Assembly: GCF_030295425.1 (NCBI RefSeq)
Contig: NZ_AP027081.1
Location: forward strand, 1,178,001 to 1,242,000
DNA length: 64,000 nucleotides
Direction: 5' to 3'
Source of the DNA: Mesoterricola sediminis
Lineage (GTDB): Bacteria > Acidobacteriota > Holophagae > Holophagales > Holophagaceae
Positions within the stretch are counted from its first letter, which is position 1; every line of letters begins with the position of its first letter. The notes below the pieces were generated by a model, which was not told where the DNA came from, searched no databases, and saw nothing but the letters and a program-made list of their open reading frames with translations. Below are positions 7,606-15,388 of the stretch, piece by piece. The translations under genes and the position numbers were made by a program.

Positions 7606-9132
7606 TCAGGCCGGGGCGGAGACGGAGCCCGCCAATCGACGGGCCTCCTCGGTGACGGGGGCGGGGAAGCCCGACAGCTCCAGAAGCCGGATGGCGTTGC
7701 GGGTGTAGACGGGACCCGGCCGCAGCCGGTAATCGAAGCCGAAGGCGTCACCGGTCACCTGCTCCGCGAAATGGTGGACGTCGAATCCGTCGGCCAGGGC
7801 CTGGCCCACCTCCAAGTCGTGGGTGGTGACGAGGACGAGGTGGGTGGCGCCCAGGTGGCGGAGCAGGGCGGTGGAGGCGGCGACCCGCTCGACGGTGTTG
7901 GTGCCGCGGAGGATCTCGTCGATGAGGAGGAGGTGGGGCCGGGGGGTGTCCGCGAAGGCCTTCAGGCGCTGGATCTCCACGAGGTAGTAGCTCTGGCCCG
8001 CCTCGAGGCGGTCCTCCCGGCGGATGGAGGAGGCCACCGGCAGGCGGGGGAGGGTGGCCTGGGCCGCCCGGACCAGATGCAGGGTCTGGGCCAGGACCAG
8101 GTTGACGCCCACGGTCTTGATGAAGGTGGTCTTGCCAGCCATGTTGGAGCCGGTGATGAGGACCGAGCGCCCGCGCACGGCCAGGTCGTTGCCCACCGGG
8201 TCCGCCAGGAGGGGGTGGGTCAGGTCCCGCACGTCCAGGTCCCGGCCGGTCCCGAAGGCCGGGGTGATGAAGGCTCCGGGCGCGGCGTCCAGGACGGCGG
8301 CGATGGCCAGGTCCGCGTCCAGCTCGCCGAGGGCCTCCAGGGCGGCCAGCAGGTCGCCGCGGTGGCGCAGGAGGGCTGGGACGGCCCAGAGGAAGGCCAC
8401 CACGTCCAGGAGGAAGAGGATGTTCAGGTAGCCGAAGACGACGGCCGCCAGCTCCGGCAGCTGGCTGCGGTCCACGGCCAGGGTGCTCAGGCGCGCCTGG
8501 ACGCGGGCCAGGGCCGGCCGGAGGGCCAGGAGCCGCGCCCGCGCGGGAAGGGGGGGGCCGCCGGGGAGCGTGGCCAGGGCGTCGGCCGCGGCGAGGAGGG
8601 CGTGGAGCCGGGAGAAGGCCGGGCCATGCACGGAGAGCCGGCGCCCCACGGTCTCGTTGAGGACGATGTTGACGAAGAGGAAGGCCAGCGACGCGATCAG
8701 GAGCCAGGGTGCGACCAGACCCCCCAGGATGCAGGCGAGGGGGGCCAGGGCGCAGGCGATGTAAAGCCCGGGGCTGGGCAGCTGGTCGGGCAGGCCGTGG
8801 ATGAGGAAGGGGGCCAGGAAGGGGGTTCCGGGGCCGCCCAGGGGCGCCAGGACCCGCCGGGCCCTGGCGGCCCAGGCCGGGTCCGCGCGCAGGGCCGCGT
8901 AGGCGCGGGTCCGGGCCTCCAGGTCGGCGTCGTCCGCGGCCAGGACGCGCAGGCGCCGGTAGAGCATCTGGCTCCCCATCCAGCTCGCGGTCCGGTCAAA
9001 GCGCCGGAAGACCTCGTCCAGCGCCAGGTCGGCCCAGGTGTCGCCGTCCACCGTCCCGGGCGCATCGCCCAGGGCCTGGTGGTAGAGCCGGACGAGGTCC
9101 AGGTCGCGGGGTTCCGGGGGCGTCGGAGGCAT
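7606..9132 (-). CDS. MutS-family ATPase with membrane segments
   Basis: A 508-residue protein with the C-terminal MutS ATPase domain: Walker A GSNMAGKTT near residue 325, Walker B LLLIDEILRGTN, and a switch His in VTTHDLEVG. The N-terminal mismatch-recognition, connector and full clamp domains of MutS are missing. In their place is a helical region with two strongly hydrophobic stretches (about residues 123-163), probably a membrane hairpin. This architecture is known as a MutS-related family of unknown function and is unlikely to be canonical mismatch repair. It is encoded alone between the helicase and the hydrogenase locus, with a weak ribosome-binding site at the ATG used. Confidence 0.85.
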   Translation of the reverse strand: MPPTPPEPRDLDLVRLYHQALGDAPGTVDGDTWADLALDEVFRRFDRTASWMGSQMLYRRLRVLAADDADLEARTRAYAALRADPAWAARARRVLAPLGGPGTPFLAPFLIHGLPDQLPSPGLYIACALAPLACILGGLVAPWLLIASLAFLFVNIVLNETVGRRLSVHGPAFSRLHALLAAADALATLPGGPPLPARARLLALRPALARVQARLSTLAVDRSQLPELAAVVFGYLNILFLLDVVAFLWAVPALLRHRGDLLAALEALGELDADLAIAAVLDAAPGAFITPAFGTGRDLDVRDLTHPLLADPVGNDLAVRGRSVLITGSNMAGKTTFIKTVGVNLVLAQTLHLVRAAQATLPRLPVASSIRREDRLEAGQSYYLVEIQRLKAFADTPRPHLLLIDEILRGTNTVERVAASTALLRHLGATHLVLVTTHDLEVGQALADGFDVHHFAEQVTGDAFGFDYRLRPGPVYTRNAIRLLELSGFPAPVTEEARRLAGSVSAPA

Positions 9133-9201
9133 GGGGGATCCAGGGCCCCGCGGGGATCGATGGTCCGGGGGCGCTGGGACAGCATACCCGGCGATGGGCG
9201 C

Positions 9202-10617
9202 CTACGGGCCCAGGCGGCGCTTGGCGAGGCGGGGGTCGGCGAGGGTGCAGGGACCGGAGACGCACCCGCCCTCGCAGCCCATGCCCTCCAGGAAGCGCGC
9301 GGGGCCCTTGCCCGACGCATAGGCGCGCAGGGCCTTCTGGGTGTCGGGGCCCAGGCCCGCCAGGGCCTCCGAGGCCGGGGCTTCGCCGGCGAGGTGGGCG
9401 AGCACGGCGGCCCGGACGCCGCCTGCGGCGGCGAAGCCGCGGCCGGCGGGGCTGGCCTGCAGGTCGGGGTCGACGGGGGCGCAGGCGGCGATCTCCAGGC
9501 CGCGGGCGAGGAAGAGGGAGCCCAGTTCCTCAACGGTGAGCACGTGGTGGGCCCCGTCCCCCTCCAGGACCTCCCGGCGCTTGGCGACGCAGGGGCTGAT
9601 GAAGACCCGCCTGGCCCCGGGAAAGCGCGCCTCGGCCAGGCCCGCGGCCACGGCCAGGGGGGTGGGGGTGGCGGAGATCCGGGGGGCGAGGGCGGGGAAT
9701 TTGGCCCGCACCAGCCCGGTGAAGGCGGGGCAGCAGCTGGTGGTCAGGACGGGCTCGCCGGCCTCCAGGCGCTCGACGAGCTCGGCGGCCTCCTGCCGGG
9801 CCACGGCGTCGGCGCCGGCGGCCACCTCCACCACGCCCTGGAAGCCGGCTTCCCGCAGCGCCCCGGCGAGGTGGGGCAGGGACACGTCGAACTGGGTCGC
9901 CAGGGCCGGGGCGAGGAGGGCGACCAGGGCCTCCCCCCGGGCGAGGGCCCCGGCCACGTCCACCAGCTCGGACACCTCGGCCACGGCGCCGAAGGGGCAC
10001 TTGGCCAGGCACTGGCCGCAGGCCACGCAGCGGGCCCTGTCGATGACCTGCTTGCCGTCCTCGCCCCGGGCGATGGCTCCGGCCGGGCAGGCCCGCTCGC
10101 AGGGGGCGGACAGCTTGTGGATGGCCTGGAAGGCGCAGAGGTCGCGGCATTTGCCGCAGTTCACGCAGGCGGCGGGATCGATGACGGCCCGGCCGTACTC
10201 CAGGCGGATAGCGTGCTTGGGGCAGGCCAGGGTGCAGGGGCGGGCAGCGCAGCCCCGGCAGGCGTCGGTGACCGTGTGGCGGCCCCGTTCGCAGGCGCTG
10301 CAGGCCTCGTCGATGACGGTGAGAAGGCGGTCGTCCCTGCGGCGGCGGGCCAGGGCCTCCCGGGCATAGGCGGCCAGGGGCTTGAGCTCGTCGGTCTCGT
10401 CCTCGGCGCCGAAGCCCAGCAGGGCCATGATCCGGTAGCGGAGGATGGCCCGCTCGCTGTGCACGCAGCACCGGAGGGGATCGGGGCGGGGGTGGCGGGG
10501 GCGGAGCTCCAGGGGGAGGCGGTCCACCCGCTCGGCCAGGGTGCCCTCCTGGATCCCCCGGGCCAGGTGGACCATGAGTTCGCGGCGCAGGCGGCTGGTC
10601 TGGGTTTCGTTGGGCAT
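9202..10617 (-). CDS. [FeFe]-hydrogenase catalytic subunit, group B-like
   Basis: A 471-residue iron-sulfur enzyme for reversible H2 oxidation/proton reduction. The N-terminal third has the CCVHSERAI motif I associate with group B, then several cysteine clusters of [4Fe-4S] ferredoxin type (CRGCAARPCTLACP, CVNCGKCRDLC, CVACGQCLAKCP). The H-cluster domain has TSCCPAF (P1, with the proton-transfer Cys retained), FISPCVAKRRE (P2) and EGMGCEGGCVSGP (P3). Group A enzymes have TSCCPGW, so P1 also points to group B. It is the last gene of the minus-strand rex-HydS cluster, 81 bp after the [2Fe-2S] gene and behind a strong hairpin. No hydB flavoprotein and no hydEFG maturases are in the window, so the electron partner is probably a ferredoxin. 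The group assignment comes from motifs only. Confidence 0.9.
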   Translation of the reverse strand: MPNETQTSRLRRELMVHLARGIQEGTLAERVDRLPLELRPRHPRPDPLRCCVHSERAILRYRIMALLGFGAEDETDELKPLAAYAREALARRRRDDRLLTVIDEACSACERGRHTVTDACRGCAARPCTLACPKHAIRLEYGRAVIDPAACVNCGKCRDLCAFQAIHKLSAPCERACPAGAIARGEDGKQVIDRARCVACGQCLAKCPFGAVAEVSELVDVAGALARGEALVALLAPALATQFDVSLPHLAGALREAGFQGVVEVAAGADAVARQEAAELVERLEAGEPVLTTSCCPAFTGLVRAKFPALAPRISATPTPLAVAAGLAEARFPGARRVFISPCVAKRREVLEGDGAHHVLTVEELGSLFLARGLEIAACAPVDPDLQASPAGRGFAAAGGVRAAVLAHLAGEAPASEALAGLGPDTQKALRAYASGKGPARFLEGMGCEGGCVSGPCTLADPRLAKRRLGP

Positions 10618-10653
10618 GGGTTCCTCGTGGGCGCCCGGGGGCGCCGGCAGGCT

Positions 10654-10678
10654 GCCGCCTCGCCTCTAGCGAGGCGGC
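10654..10678 (-). terminator. Strong intercistronic hairpin before the hydrogenase gene
   Basis: A perfect 10-bp stem (GCCGCCTCGC/GCGAGGCGGC) with a 5-nt loop lies in the 81-bp gap between the [2Fe-2S] protein gene and the group-B hydrogenase gene. There is no U-tract. It may be a partial terminator or an RNA-stabilising or processing structure that sets the level of hydrogenase relative to the upstream sensory genes. Confidence 0.5.
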
Positions 10679-10698
10679 GGACGTGGGGCCGATGGGGG

Positions 10699-10950
10699 TC
10701 AGCCCAGGCGTTCTTCCAGGCGGGCCACCACCTTGGCGACGGTGGCGCGCCCCATCAGTTCGTCCCCGATGAGGACGTAGGGGGCCTCCAGGCCCCGGCC
10801 TTCCCGGCAGTGGTCCAGGCAGCGGGCGCCGCGGACGCGGACGCGCCCCCGCAGGCCCTCGGGCAGCTGGTCCTCCAGCAGGAGGAGGCCGGTCCCGTCC
10901 ATGACGGTGCAGGCGGTTCCGGCGCAGATGGTGACGGTGAGGGGTTCCAT
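10699..10950 (-). CDS. Small thioredoxin-fold [2Fe-2S] ferredoxin (NuoE/HydC C-terminal-like)
   Basis: An 83-residue protein with the cysteine pattern C-x4-C (CAGTAC) and C-x3-C (CLDHC) of the thioredoxin-like [2Fe-2S] domain found in NuoE and in the HydC subunit of bifurcating hydrogenases. The helical N-terminal part of NuoE is absent, so only the cluster domain is present. It starts 11 bp after the phosphatase gene in the same operon and precedes the group-B hydrogenase. It most likely shuttles electrons between a hydrogenase and an unknown donor or acceptor. A similar protein is encoded at 13851-14150, so the locus has two, one on each side of the sensory genes. Confidence 0.88.
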   Translation of the reverse strand: MEPLTVTICAGTACTVMDGTGLLLLEDQLPEGLRGRVRVRGARCLDHCREGRGLEAPYVLIGDELMGRATVAKVVARLEERLG

Positions 10951-10961
10951 GGCGATCCTGC

Positions 10962-12137
10962 TCAGAAGTACGAGGTGGCGGTGGTCTTGAGGTGGCGCTG
11001 CTCGAGCAGCGCCGCGATGCGCTTGACGACGTTGCGGCGGATGTCCAGCTCCACGGGGAGGGCCGGATCCTGGTGGGCCTCGTTCACGCGGGTGCCCACC
11101 ATGAAATGGATGACGTCGCTCTCCAGGAGGAGGTCCATCATCCGGCTCGCGGCGTTGCGGCGGGGGGCGGCCCCGGCCTCCAGGTACTCGGCGACCTTGC
11201 CGAGGGTGAGGCAGCCTTCGGTGACGAGCTCCACGCCCGGCATGGTGGAGGGCACCGGGACCTCCCGGTCGTACTGGCCGAGGTCCATCTCCACTTCCAG
11301 GCCCAGCTCGCGGGCCACGATGGTGGACGTGGTGCCGCCCGAGACCACCTTCCGCACGCCCGGGGTCCGGGCCAGCTCCGCGAATTCCCGGTCCCGGGCC
11401 TCGTCGTAGGGAGGACCCGTGAGGACGTAGAGGGTTCGGGGGTGACGGAACTGGATGATGCCGCAGGTGATGTCGTCCCCCGCGGTGCCCCCGTCGTTCC
11501 AGAGGGCCCGGTCGACGAGGAGCTCGCTGAGCCGGCGCGCCCCGATGTCCGGGTTGCGCCGCACCTTGCCCAGCAGGAAGTCGCGCATGGGTCCCTCCCC
11601 CCAGCCCAGGGGATGGGCGTCGCTGCCCATGCCCGACTGGGTCACGCCGTCGGAGCAGAGCACGATGCGGTCGCCGATCCGGCTCTCGAATTCGCTCACG
11701 TGGAGGCGCCGGTTCCCCCAGCGGGGATGCGTGTGGCAGCGGCGCTCCACCTCGGCGGCCTCGCCGTCGCGGACGAGCAGGAAGGGGGGATTCCCGTGCT
11801 CGAAGATGCGCGTCCGGCCGTCCACGCGCGCGTCCACGATGGTGAAGGTGGAGTAGCTGACCCGGCGGACCGCATCCACGGGCAGGGAGTCCATGAGGAT
11901 GGTGGCGGCGCGCTCGGTGTCGATGTTCCAGGCCACGTATTCCTGGGCCATGGCGGCGGTGACCGATCCCAGCACCGCCGCCTCCGGGCCCGAGCTGAGG
12001 CCGTCGGCGAGGACGGAGACCACGCGCCCCTCCTCGATCTTGCGGCTGAGGAAGACGTCGCCGGCGAGCCGCTCGCGGTCGCAGGCCAGGGCGTGGTGGT
12101 CCACCTCCACGAAGAGGGCCTCAGGGGCGGGGCTCAT
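10962..12137 (-). CDS. SpoIIE/PP2C-type serine phosphatase of the hydrogenase locus
   Basis: A 391-residue protein. Its first two thirds form a SpoIIE-type PP2C phosphatase domain: the metal-binding Asp residues are visible in SVLADGLSSG near the N-terminus, in VLCSDGVTQSG, and in GDDITCGII. The last third is a conserved extension with no domain I recognise. Phosphatases of this kind are known next to group-C [FeFe]-hydrogenase sensors, where they are thought to relay the H2 signal. The ATG at 12137 has GGAGG five bases upstream and overlaps the hydrogenase-sensor gene by 17 bp, which indicates translational coupling. A GTG two codons earlier is less likely. The phosphoprotein substrate is not identifiable here. 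Confidence 0.88.
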   Translation of the reverse strand: MSPAPEALFVEVDHHALACDRERLAGDVFLSRKIEEGRVVSVLADGLSSGPEAAVLGSVTAAMAQEYVAWNIDTERAATILMDSLPVDAVRRVSYSTFTIVDARVDGRTRIFEHGNPPFLLVRDGEAAEVERRCHTHPRWGNRRLHVSEFESRIGDRIVLCSDGVTQSGMGSDAHPLGWGEGPMRDFLLGKVRRNPDIGARRLSELLVDRALWNDGGTAGDDITCGIIQFRHPRTLYVLTGPPYDEARDREFAELARTPGVRKVVSGGTTSTIVARELGLEVEMDLGQYDREVPVPSTMPGVELVTEGCLTLGKVAEYLEAGAAPRRNAASRMMDLLLESDVIHFMVGTRVNEAHQDPALPVELDIRRNVVKRIAALLEQRHLKTTATSYF

Positions 12138-13854
12138 GGGCACCTCCCCCGGTCCGCTCCTGTCCGGAGAACTCGGCGATGATGGAGTTGAGGATGCCCT
12201 CGGAGCGGGCCGCGTTGCGGCCCAGGCTGAAGGCGATCTCCTGGACGTTGCCGAGCATGTTCTGGATCACCAGCTCGGCCTTCCCGATGACCTGGCGGCG
12301 GCGCTCCTCCTCGCCCGTGACGTCCAGGAGGAGGGCGCCCGCGACCTGGTGGGGCTCCACGGCGAAGATCGTGGCGCTGAGGACCTTCTCGCCGCACTGC
12401 AGGTTCTGGCGGATGATCTCGTCCCCGCCGGCCAGGACCTCCCGGAACCGGTCGCCGAAGGGCACGAACTTCTCGAGCCGGGCGTCGGCGAGGCCGGGGA
12501 TGGCCTGGTAGGCGGTCAGGGCGTCCTCGCCCATGATGCGGGCGAACTCCTCGTTGCTCTCGATGATGCGGAGGTCCTGGTCGACGATCACCACCCCCAG
12601 GGGCAGGGTGCGGAGCAGGGCGTTGGCCTTCTTCTCGGCCAGGCGCCGCAGGTTGGAGACGCACATGAGCCCTTCCGCGTCGCCGGCCAGGATGGCGGAG
12701 GCCAGGGCCCTGCAGGTGTCGTACCCGCAGGCGCCGCAGTTGAGCTCGTCCCCGGCGCAGCGCTTCCCGATCTGGTGCAGGGCTGCCTCCAGCTGGTCGT
12801 CCCGGAAGACCGGGCCCGCCTGCGGACGCGGGTCGTAGGTCCGCCCCAGCCCGGGGCCCCAGGAGCGGGGGTAGGCGCCGGGCTCCGTCCGGGCCGCGTC
12901 CAGGATGCGCATGTAGGCCTCCACGGGGGAGCGCCGGGTGGCCTTGGGCCCCCGCACGCAGCCGCCTTCGCAGGCCAGGAGCTCCAGGAACAGGTTGCCC
13001 TCCGCCGGGGGGCGGAGGCCTTCGAGGGCCTCCCGGATGGCGGTGACGCCCGCGAGGGTGAGGAAGCGCGTCCGGTCCGTGGCCATGTTCAGGCGGGTGG
13101 CCCGGGCCATGCCGCCCTCCACGGGATAGAAGGCGCCCTCGGCCGCGGGGCCTCCGGCGAAGGCGTCGTCCGGCCCCGGCTCCAGGTCGGCGGGCGCCAG
13201 GCCCGCGTCGTCCAGCCAGGTCCGCAGGTCCTCGAAGGTGAGGGCCGCGGCGAGGAGGCCGGGGTGGCTCTCCGCCTCCAGCTTCTTGCCGATGCAGGGG
13301 CCGATGAAGACCACCTTGGCCTCCGCGCCGAAGGCGCGCTGGAGCATCGCCGCGTGGGCCTGGGCCGGCGAGGCCACCGGGGTGAGGTGGGCGGCCAGGT
13401 CGGGGCGGGTGCCGCGCACGAGGCTCACCGCCACGGGACAGGCGGTGGACAGCCAGAGGCGGCCCTTCTCCCGGTCCAGGTCGCGGGCGATGCGGGCGCT
13501 CACCTCCTGGGCGCCCAGGGCCGTCTCGCCGGCCCCGGCGAACCCGAGGCGGCGCAGGGCGGCCGCCATGCGGGCCGGGGCCAGCCCGGGGAACTCGGAG
13601 ATCCAGGAGGGCGCCAGGGACGCCACCACGGGGCCGCTTCCGGCCACCAGGCCCTTCACCCGGGGCAGGTCGTCCCGCACCCGCTTCGCGCCCGCGGGGC
13701 AGGCCTCGACGCAGGCGCCGCAGGCGACGCAGCGCTCCGGATCGATGGCCGCGTGGCCCTGGGCCACCCGGATCGCCTTGACCGGGCACTGGCGCAGGCA
13801 CTTGTAGCAGTCCTGGCACTGGGCCGCTTCGGAGCGGACGGGGCCGCTCCTCAC
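12121..13854 (-). CDS. hydS: Sensory group-C [FeFe]-hydrogenase with PAS domain (HydS-like)
   Basis: A 577-residue protein. An N-terminal pair of [4Fe-4S] clusters (CQDCYKCLRQCP, CVACGACVEACP) precedes an H-cluster domain with STACP (P1), FIGPCIGKKLE (P2) and LACEGGCVRGP (P3). The first Cys of the usual TSCCP is Ala, the change expected for sensory group-C enzymes that lose the proton-transfer Cys. Then come a further Fe-S motif (CGACGYDTCRALA...C, about 370-400) and a PAS domain (about 410-520) with a helical C-terminus, so it probably signals rather than turns over H2. The GTG start at 13854 overlaps the preceding stop codon as GTGA; an upstream in-frame start would run through the ferredoxin gene and was rejected. 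The partner is likely the phosphatase encoded next. Confidence 0.9.
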   Translation of the reverse strand: MRSGPVRSEAAQCQDCYKCLRQCPVKAIRVAQGHAAIDPERCVACGACVEACPAGAKRVRDDLPRVKGLVAGSGPVVASLAPSWISEFPGLAPARMAAALRRLGFAGAGETALGAQEVSARIARDLDREKGRLWLSTACPVAVSLVRGTRPDLAAHLTPVASPAQAHAAMLQRAFGAEAKVVFIGPCIGKKLEAESHPGLLAAALTFEDLRTWLDDAGLAPADLEPGPDDAFAGGPAAEGAFYPVEGGMARATRLNMATDRTRFLTLAGVTAIREALEGLRPPAEGNLFLELLACEGGCVRGPKATRRSPVEAYMRILDAARTEPGAYPRSWGPGLGRTYDPRPQAGPVFRDDQLEAALHQIGKRCAGDELNCGACGYDTCRALASAILAGDAEGLMCVSNLRRLAEKKANALLRTLPLGVVIVDQDLRIIESNEEFARIMGEDALTAYQAIPGLADARLEKFVPFGDRFREVLAGGDEIIRQNLQCGEKVLSATIFAVEPHQVAGALLLDVTGEEERRRQVIGKAELVIQNMLGNVQEIAFSLGRNAARSEGILNSIIAEFSGQERTGGGAHEPRP

Positions 13855-14150
13855 AGCACCCGCTCCAGCAGGGCCTCCAGGGCCTCGGGAGACACCCCGT
13901 GGACGAGCTCGCCGTCCAGGCGGAGGTTGGGGCCCTGCTGGCACATGCCCTCGCAGCGGCTCCCCTTGAGGGTGACCCGGTCCTCCAGGCCCCGCGCGCG
14001 AAGCCATTCCTGGATGTGGGGCAGATGGTCGTCATTGCCCCGGGTGAAGCAGGAGCTGCCGAGGCAGACGGTGAGGACCGGCTTGGGGGCGGCGGGCGAA
14101 GCTTCCGCCGGACCCGGGCCGGGGCCCGGGTGCGGTTCGTTGGCTGGCAT
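13851..14150 (-). CDS. Thioredoxin-fold [2Fe-2S] ferredoxin
   Basis: A 99-residue protein with a Pro/Ala-rich first 25 residues, then a [2Fe-2S] thioredoxin-like domain whose cysteines follow C-x4-C (CLGSSC) and C-x3-C (CEGMC). It lies between rex and the sensory hydrogenase and is translationally coupled to the latter through a 4-bp overlap. The start has a GAGGAG site five bases upstream. Homologous small proteins occur in the same position in clostridial rex-hydS-hydABC clusters, where their role is presumed electron transfer. It differs clearly in sequence from the second copy at 10699-10950. Confidence 0.87.
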   Translation of the reverse strand: MPANEPHPGPGPGPAEASPAAPKPVLTVCLGSSCFTRGNDDHLPHIQEWLRARGLEDRVTLKGSRCEGMCQQGPNLRLDGELVHGVSPEALEALLERVL

Positions 14151-14179
14151 GGGGACTCCTCAGGGAAGGGGGAGGCGGT

Positions 14180-14851
14180 TCAGACCGGGACCTCCCCGAT
14201 GGGGGCCGGCACGACCCGCCCCTGGGCGGACAAACGTGCGGAAAGGACGGCGAGGCCGACGGCGATGTCCTGGTTCTGGACGATGACGGCCGGGGGCAGG
14301 TCGAGGGTCGCGCCGGTGAAGTTCCAGATGCCCTCGATGCCGGCGGCCGCCAGGCGGCGCGCGGCCTCCTGGGCCGCCTCGGGGGAGACGGTGAGAATGG
14401 CCATCCGGGCGCCCAGTTCGGGGAGGCGGGCTTCCAGCTCGTGCATGGGGTGCACGGGGATGCCGTGGACCTCCCCGCTCCGGGGATCGAGGTCGAAGGC
14501 GGCGCGGATCTCCAGCCCGTGGTTGGCGAAGCCCCGGTAGCCCAGGAGGGCCTGGCCCAGGTGCCCGGCCCCCACGAGGATCGCGGCGGAGACCCGGTTC
14601 CAGTTGAGGTGGCCCTCGATGGCCTCCACCAGCTCGGAGGTGCGGAAGCCGATCTTGGGGCGGCCCACGATGCCGATCAGGCCGAAATCCTTGCGGACCT
14701 GGACCGGGTCCAGGCGGAGGAGCTCGCCCAGGCGGGCGCTGGAGACCACCTCCCGGCCCGCGCGGTGCATCTCCCGCACCACCCGCAGGTAGTTCGGCAG
14801 CCTCTGGACGGTCGTGAGGGGGAGCCCTCCGATCCGGTACCCGAAGACCAT
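14180..14851 (-). CDS. rex: Redox-sensing transcriptional repressor Rex
   Basis: A 223-residue protein. The N-terminal winged helix (about residues 10-75) has the Rex signature LPNYLRVVREM...LDPVQVRKDFGLIG and GRPKIGF; the Rossmann domain has the NADH-binding GAGHLGQAL, and the C-terminal helix is present. Rex binds DNA when NAD+/NADH is high and releases it when NADH rises, turning on fermentative and hydrogenase genes. It is first in the minus-strand hydrogenase operon, so it probably represses the whole locus including itself. The ATG at 14851 has AGGAGG five bases upstream. The longer frame lacks a ribosome-binding site and would include the operator-like repeats upstream. Confidence 0.95.
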   Translation of the reverse strand: MVFGYRIGGLPLTTVQRLPNYLRVVREMHRAGREVVSSARLGELLRLDPVQVRKDFGLIGIVGRPKIGFRTSELVEAIEGHLNWNRVSAAILVGAGHLGQALLGYRGFANHGLEIRAAFDLDPRSGEVHGIPVHPMHELEARLPELGARMAILTVSPEAAQEAARRLAAAGIEGIWNFTGATLDLPPAVIVQNQDIAVGLAVLSARLSAQGRVVPAPIGEVPV

Positions 14852-14880
14852 GGGTGCCTCCTGGCGGTTCGGATATCGTT

Positions 14881-14910
14881 CAATTGATATCGATACCGCA
14901 AGATCAATTG
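14881..14910. promoter_or_regulatory. Promoter/operator region of rex with inverted repeats
   Basis: Perfect 8-bp arms CAATTGAT (14881-14888) and ATCAATTG (14903-14910) are separated by 14 bp, with the palindrome TATCGATA (14888-14895) between them. This is 30-60 bp upstream of the rex start in an A+T-rich island. Half-sites of the type TTG...CAA recall Rex boxes, but the classic 18-bp Rex palindrome is not exact here. Autoregulation by Rex is an inference. Confidence 0.5.
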
Positions 14911-15032
14911 TGCCCCGGTCCGGACGGATGTCAAGGCCCGTGCCGGATCCTGCAGATGATAGGGCTCGACTCAACCAGGCATCCCGGCTGAGGCCAGGTT
15001 GAAGGTTGGATCAGGGCCATCCCCGTCATCCT

Positions 15033-15157
15033 GCCCATCTGCGTTCATCCGCGTTTCCGCAGGGCCAGCCAATGGTCGGGTAGGCGCACGCCTGACCTGC
15101 ACGCGCCGACCCACGCCTTCCCTGGCCCTGCGGAAACGCGGATGAACGCAGATGGGC
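15033..15157. repeat. Intergenic element: perfect 36-bp inverted repeat
   Basis: The 36 bp at 15033-15068 recur exactly, reversed and complemented, at 15122-15157, with 53 bp between them. The arms contain phrases such as GCGTTCATCCGCGTTTCCGC, which I recall as widespread dispersed intergenic sequence in high-G+C genomes. No coding frame fits. The transcript would form a very stable hairpin between rex and the hydrolase gene. The rest of the 14852-15388 gap holds the rex promoter and no gene that I can support. Confidence 0.8.
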
Positions 15158-15388
15158 GGGGTGAACGGGGATCTGGCTTCAGCAGGCTGGTTCATTCGAA
15201 AGCCAAGGCTGGCTGTCCCGGCCCGAATGCCCTTGGCCAGGGTGCCGCTCTGCAGTTGGCCCGACTCGGGCAGGAACCGCGCCAGGACTCGGCGGAAGGG
15301 CTCCCACCCGGGGGGAGATGGTGACAGGCGGAGGACAGATCTGGCTCGACAACAATAGGAAAATCAGATTTTGCGAAGGGTGCAACCT

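Noticed and set aside
4816-9132. Helicase plus MutS-like gene as an anti-phage defence island
   Set aside because: The two genes are separated by 228 bp, have no nuclease or other defence partner, and both families occur as housekeeping or unknown genes; no positive evidence.
7771-11409. A 1212-codon open frame on the plus strand opposite the MutS-like and hydrogenase genes
   Set aside because: Composition is Gly/Gln/Val/His-rich with no domain, and the opposite strand carries clear conserved proteins; it is a by-product of high G+C.
15033-15157. CRISPR array at the inverted-repeat elements
   Set aside because: There are only two arms in opposite orientation, no regular spacer series and no cas gene in the window.
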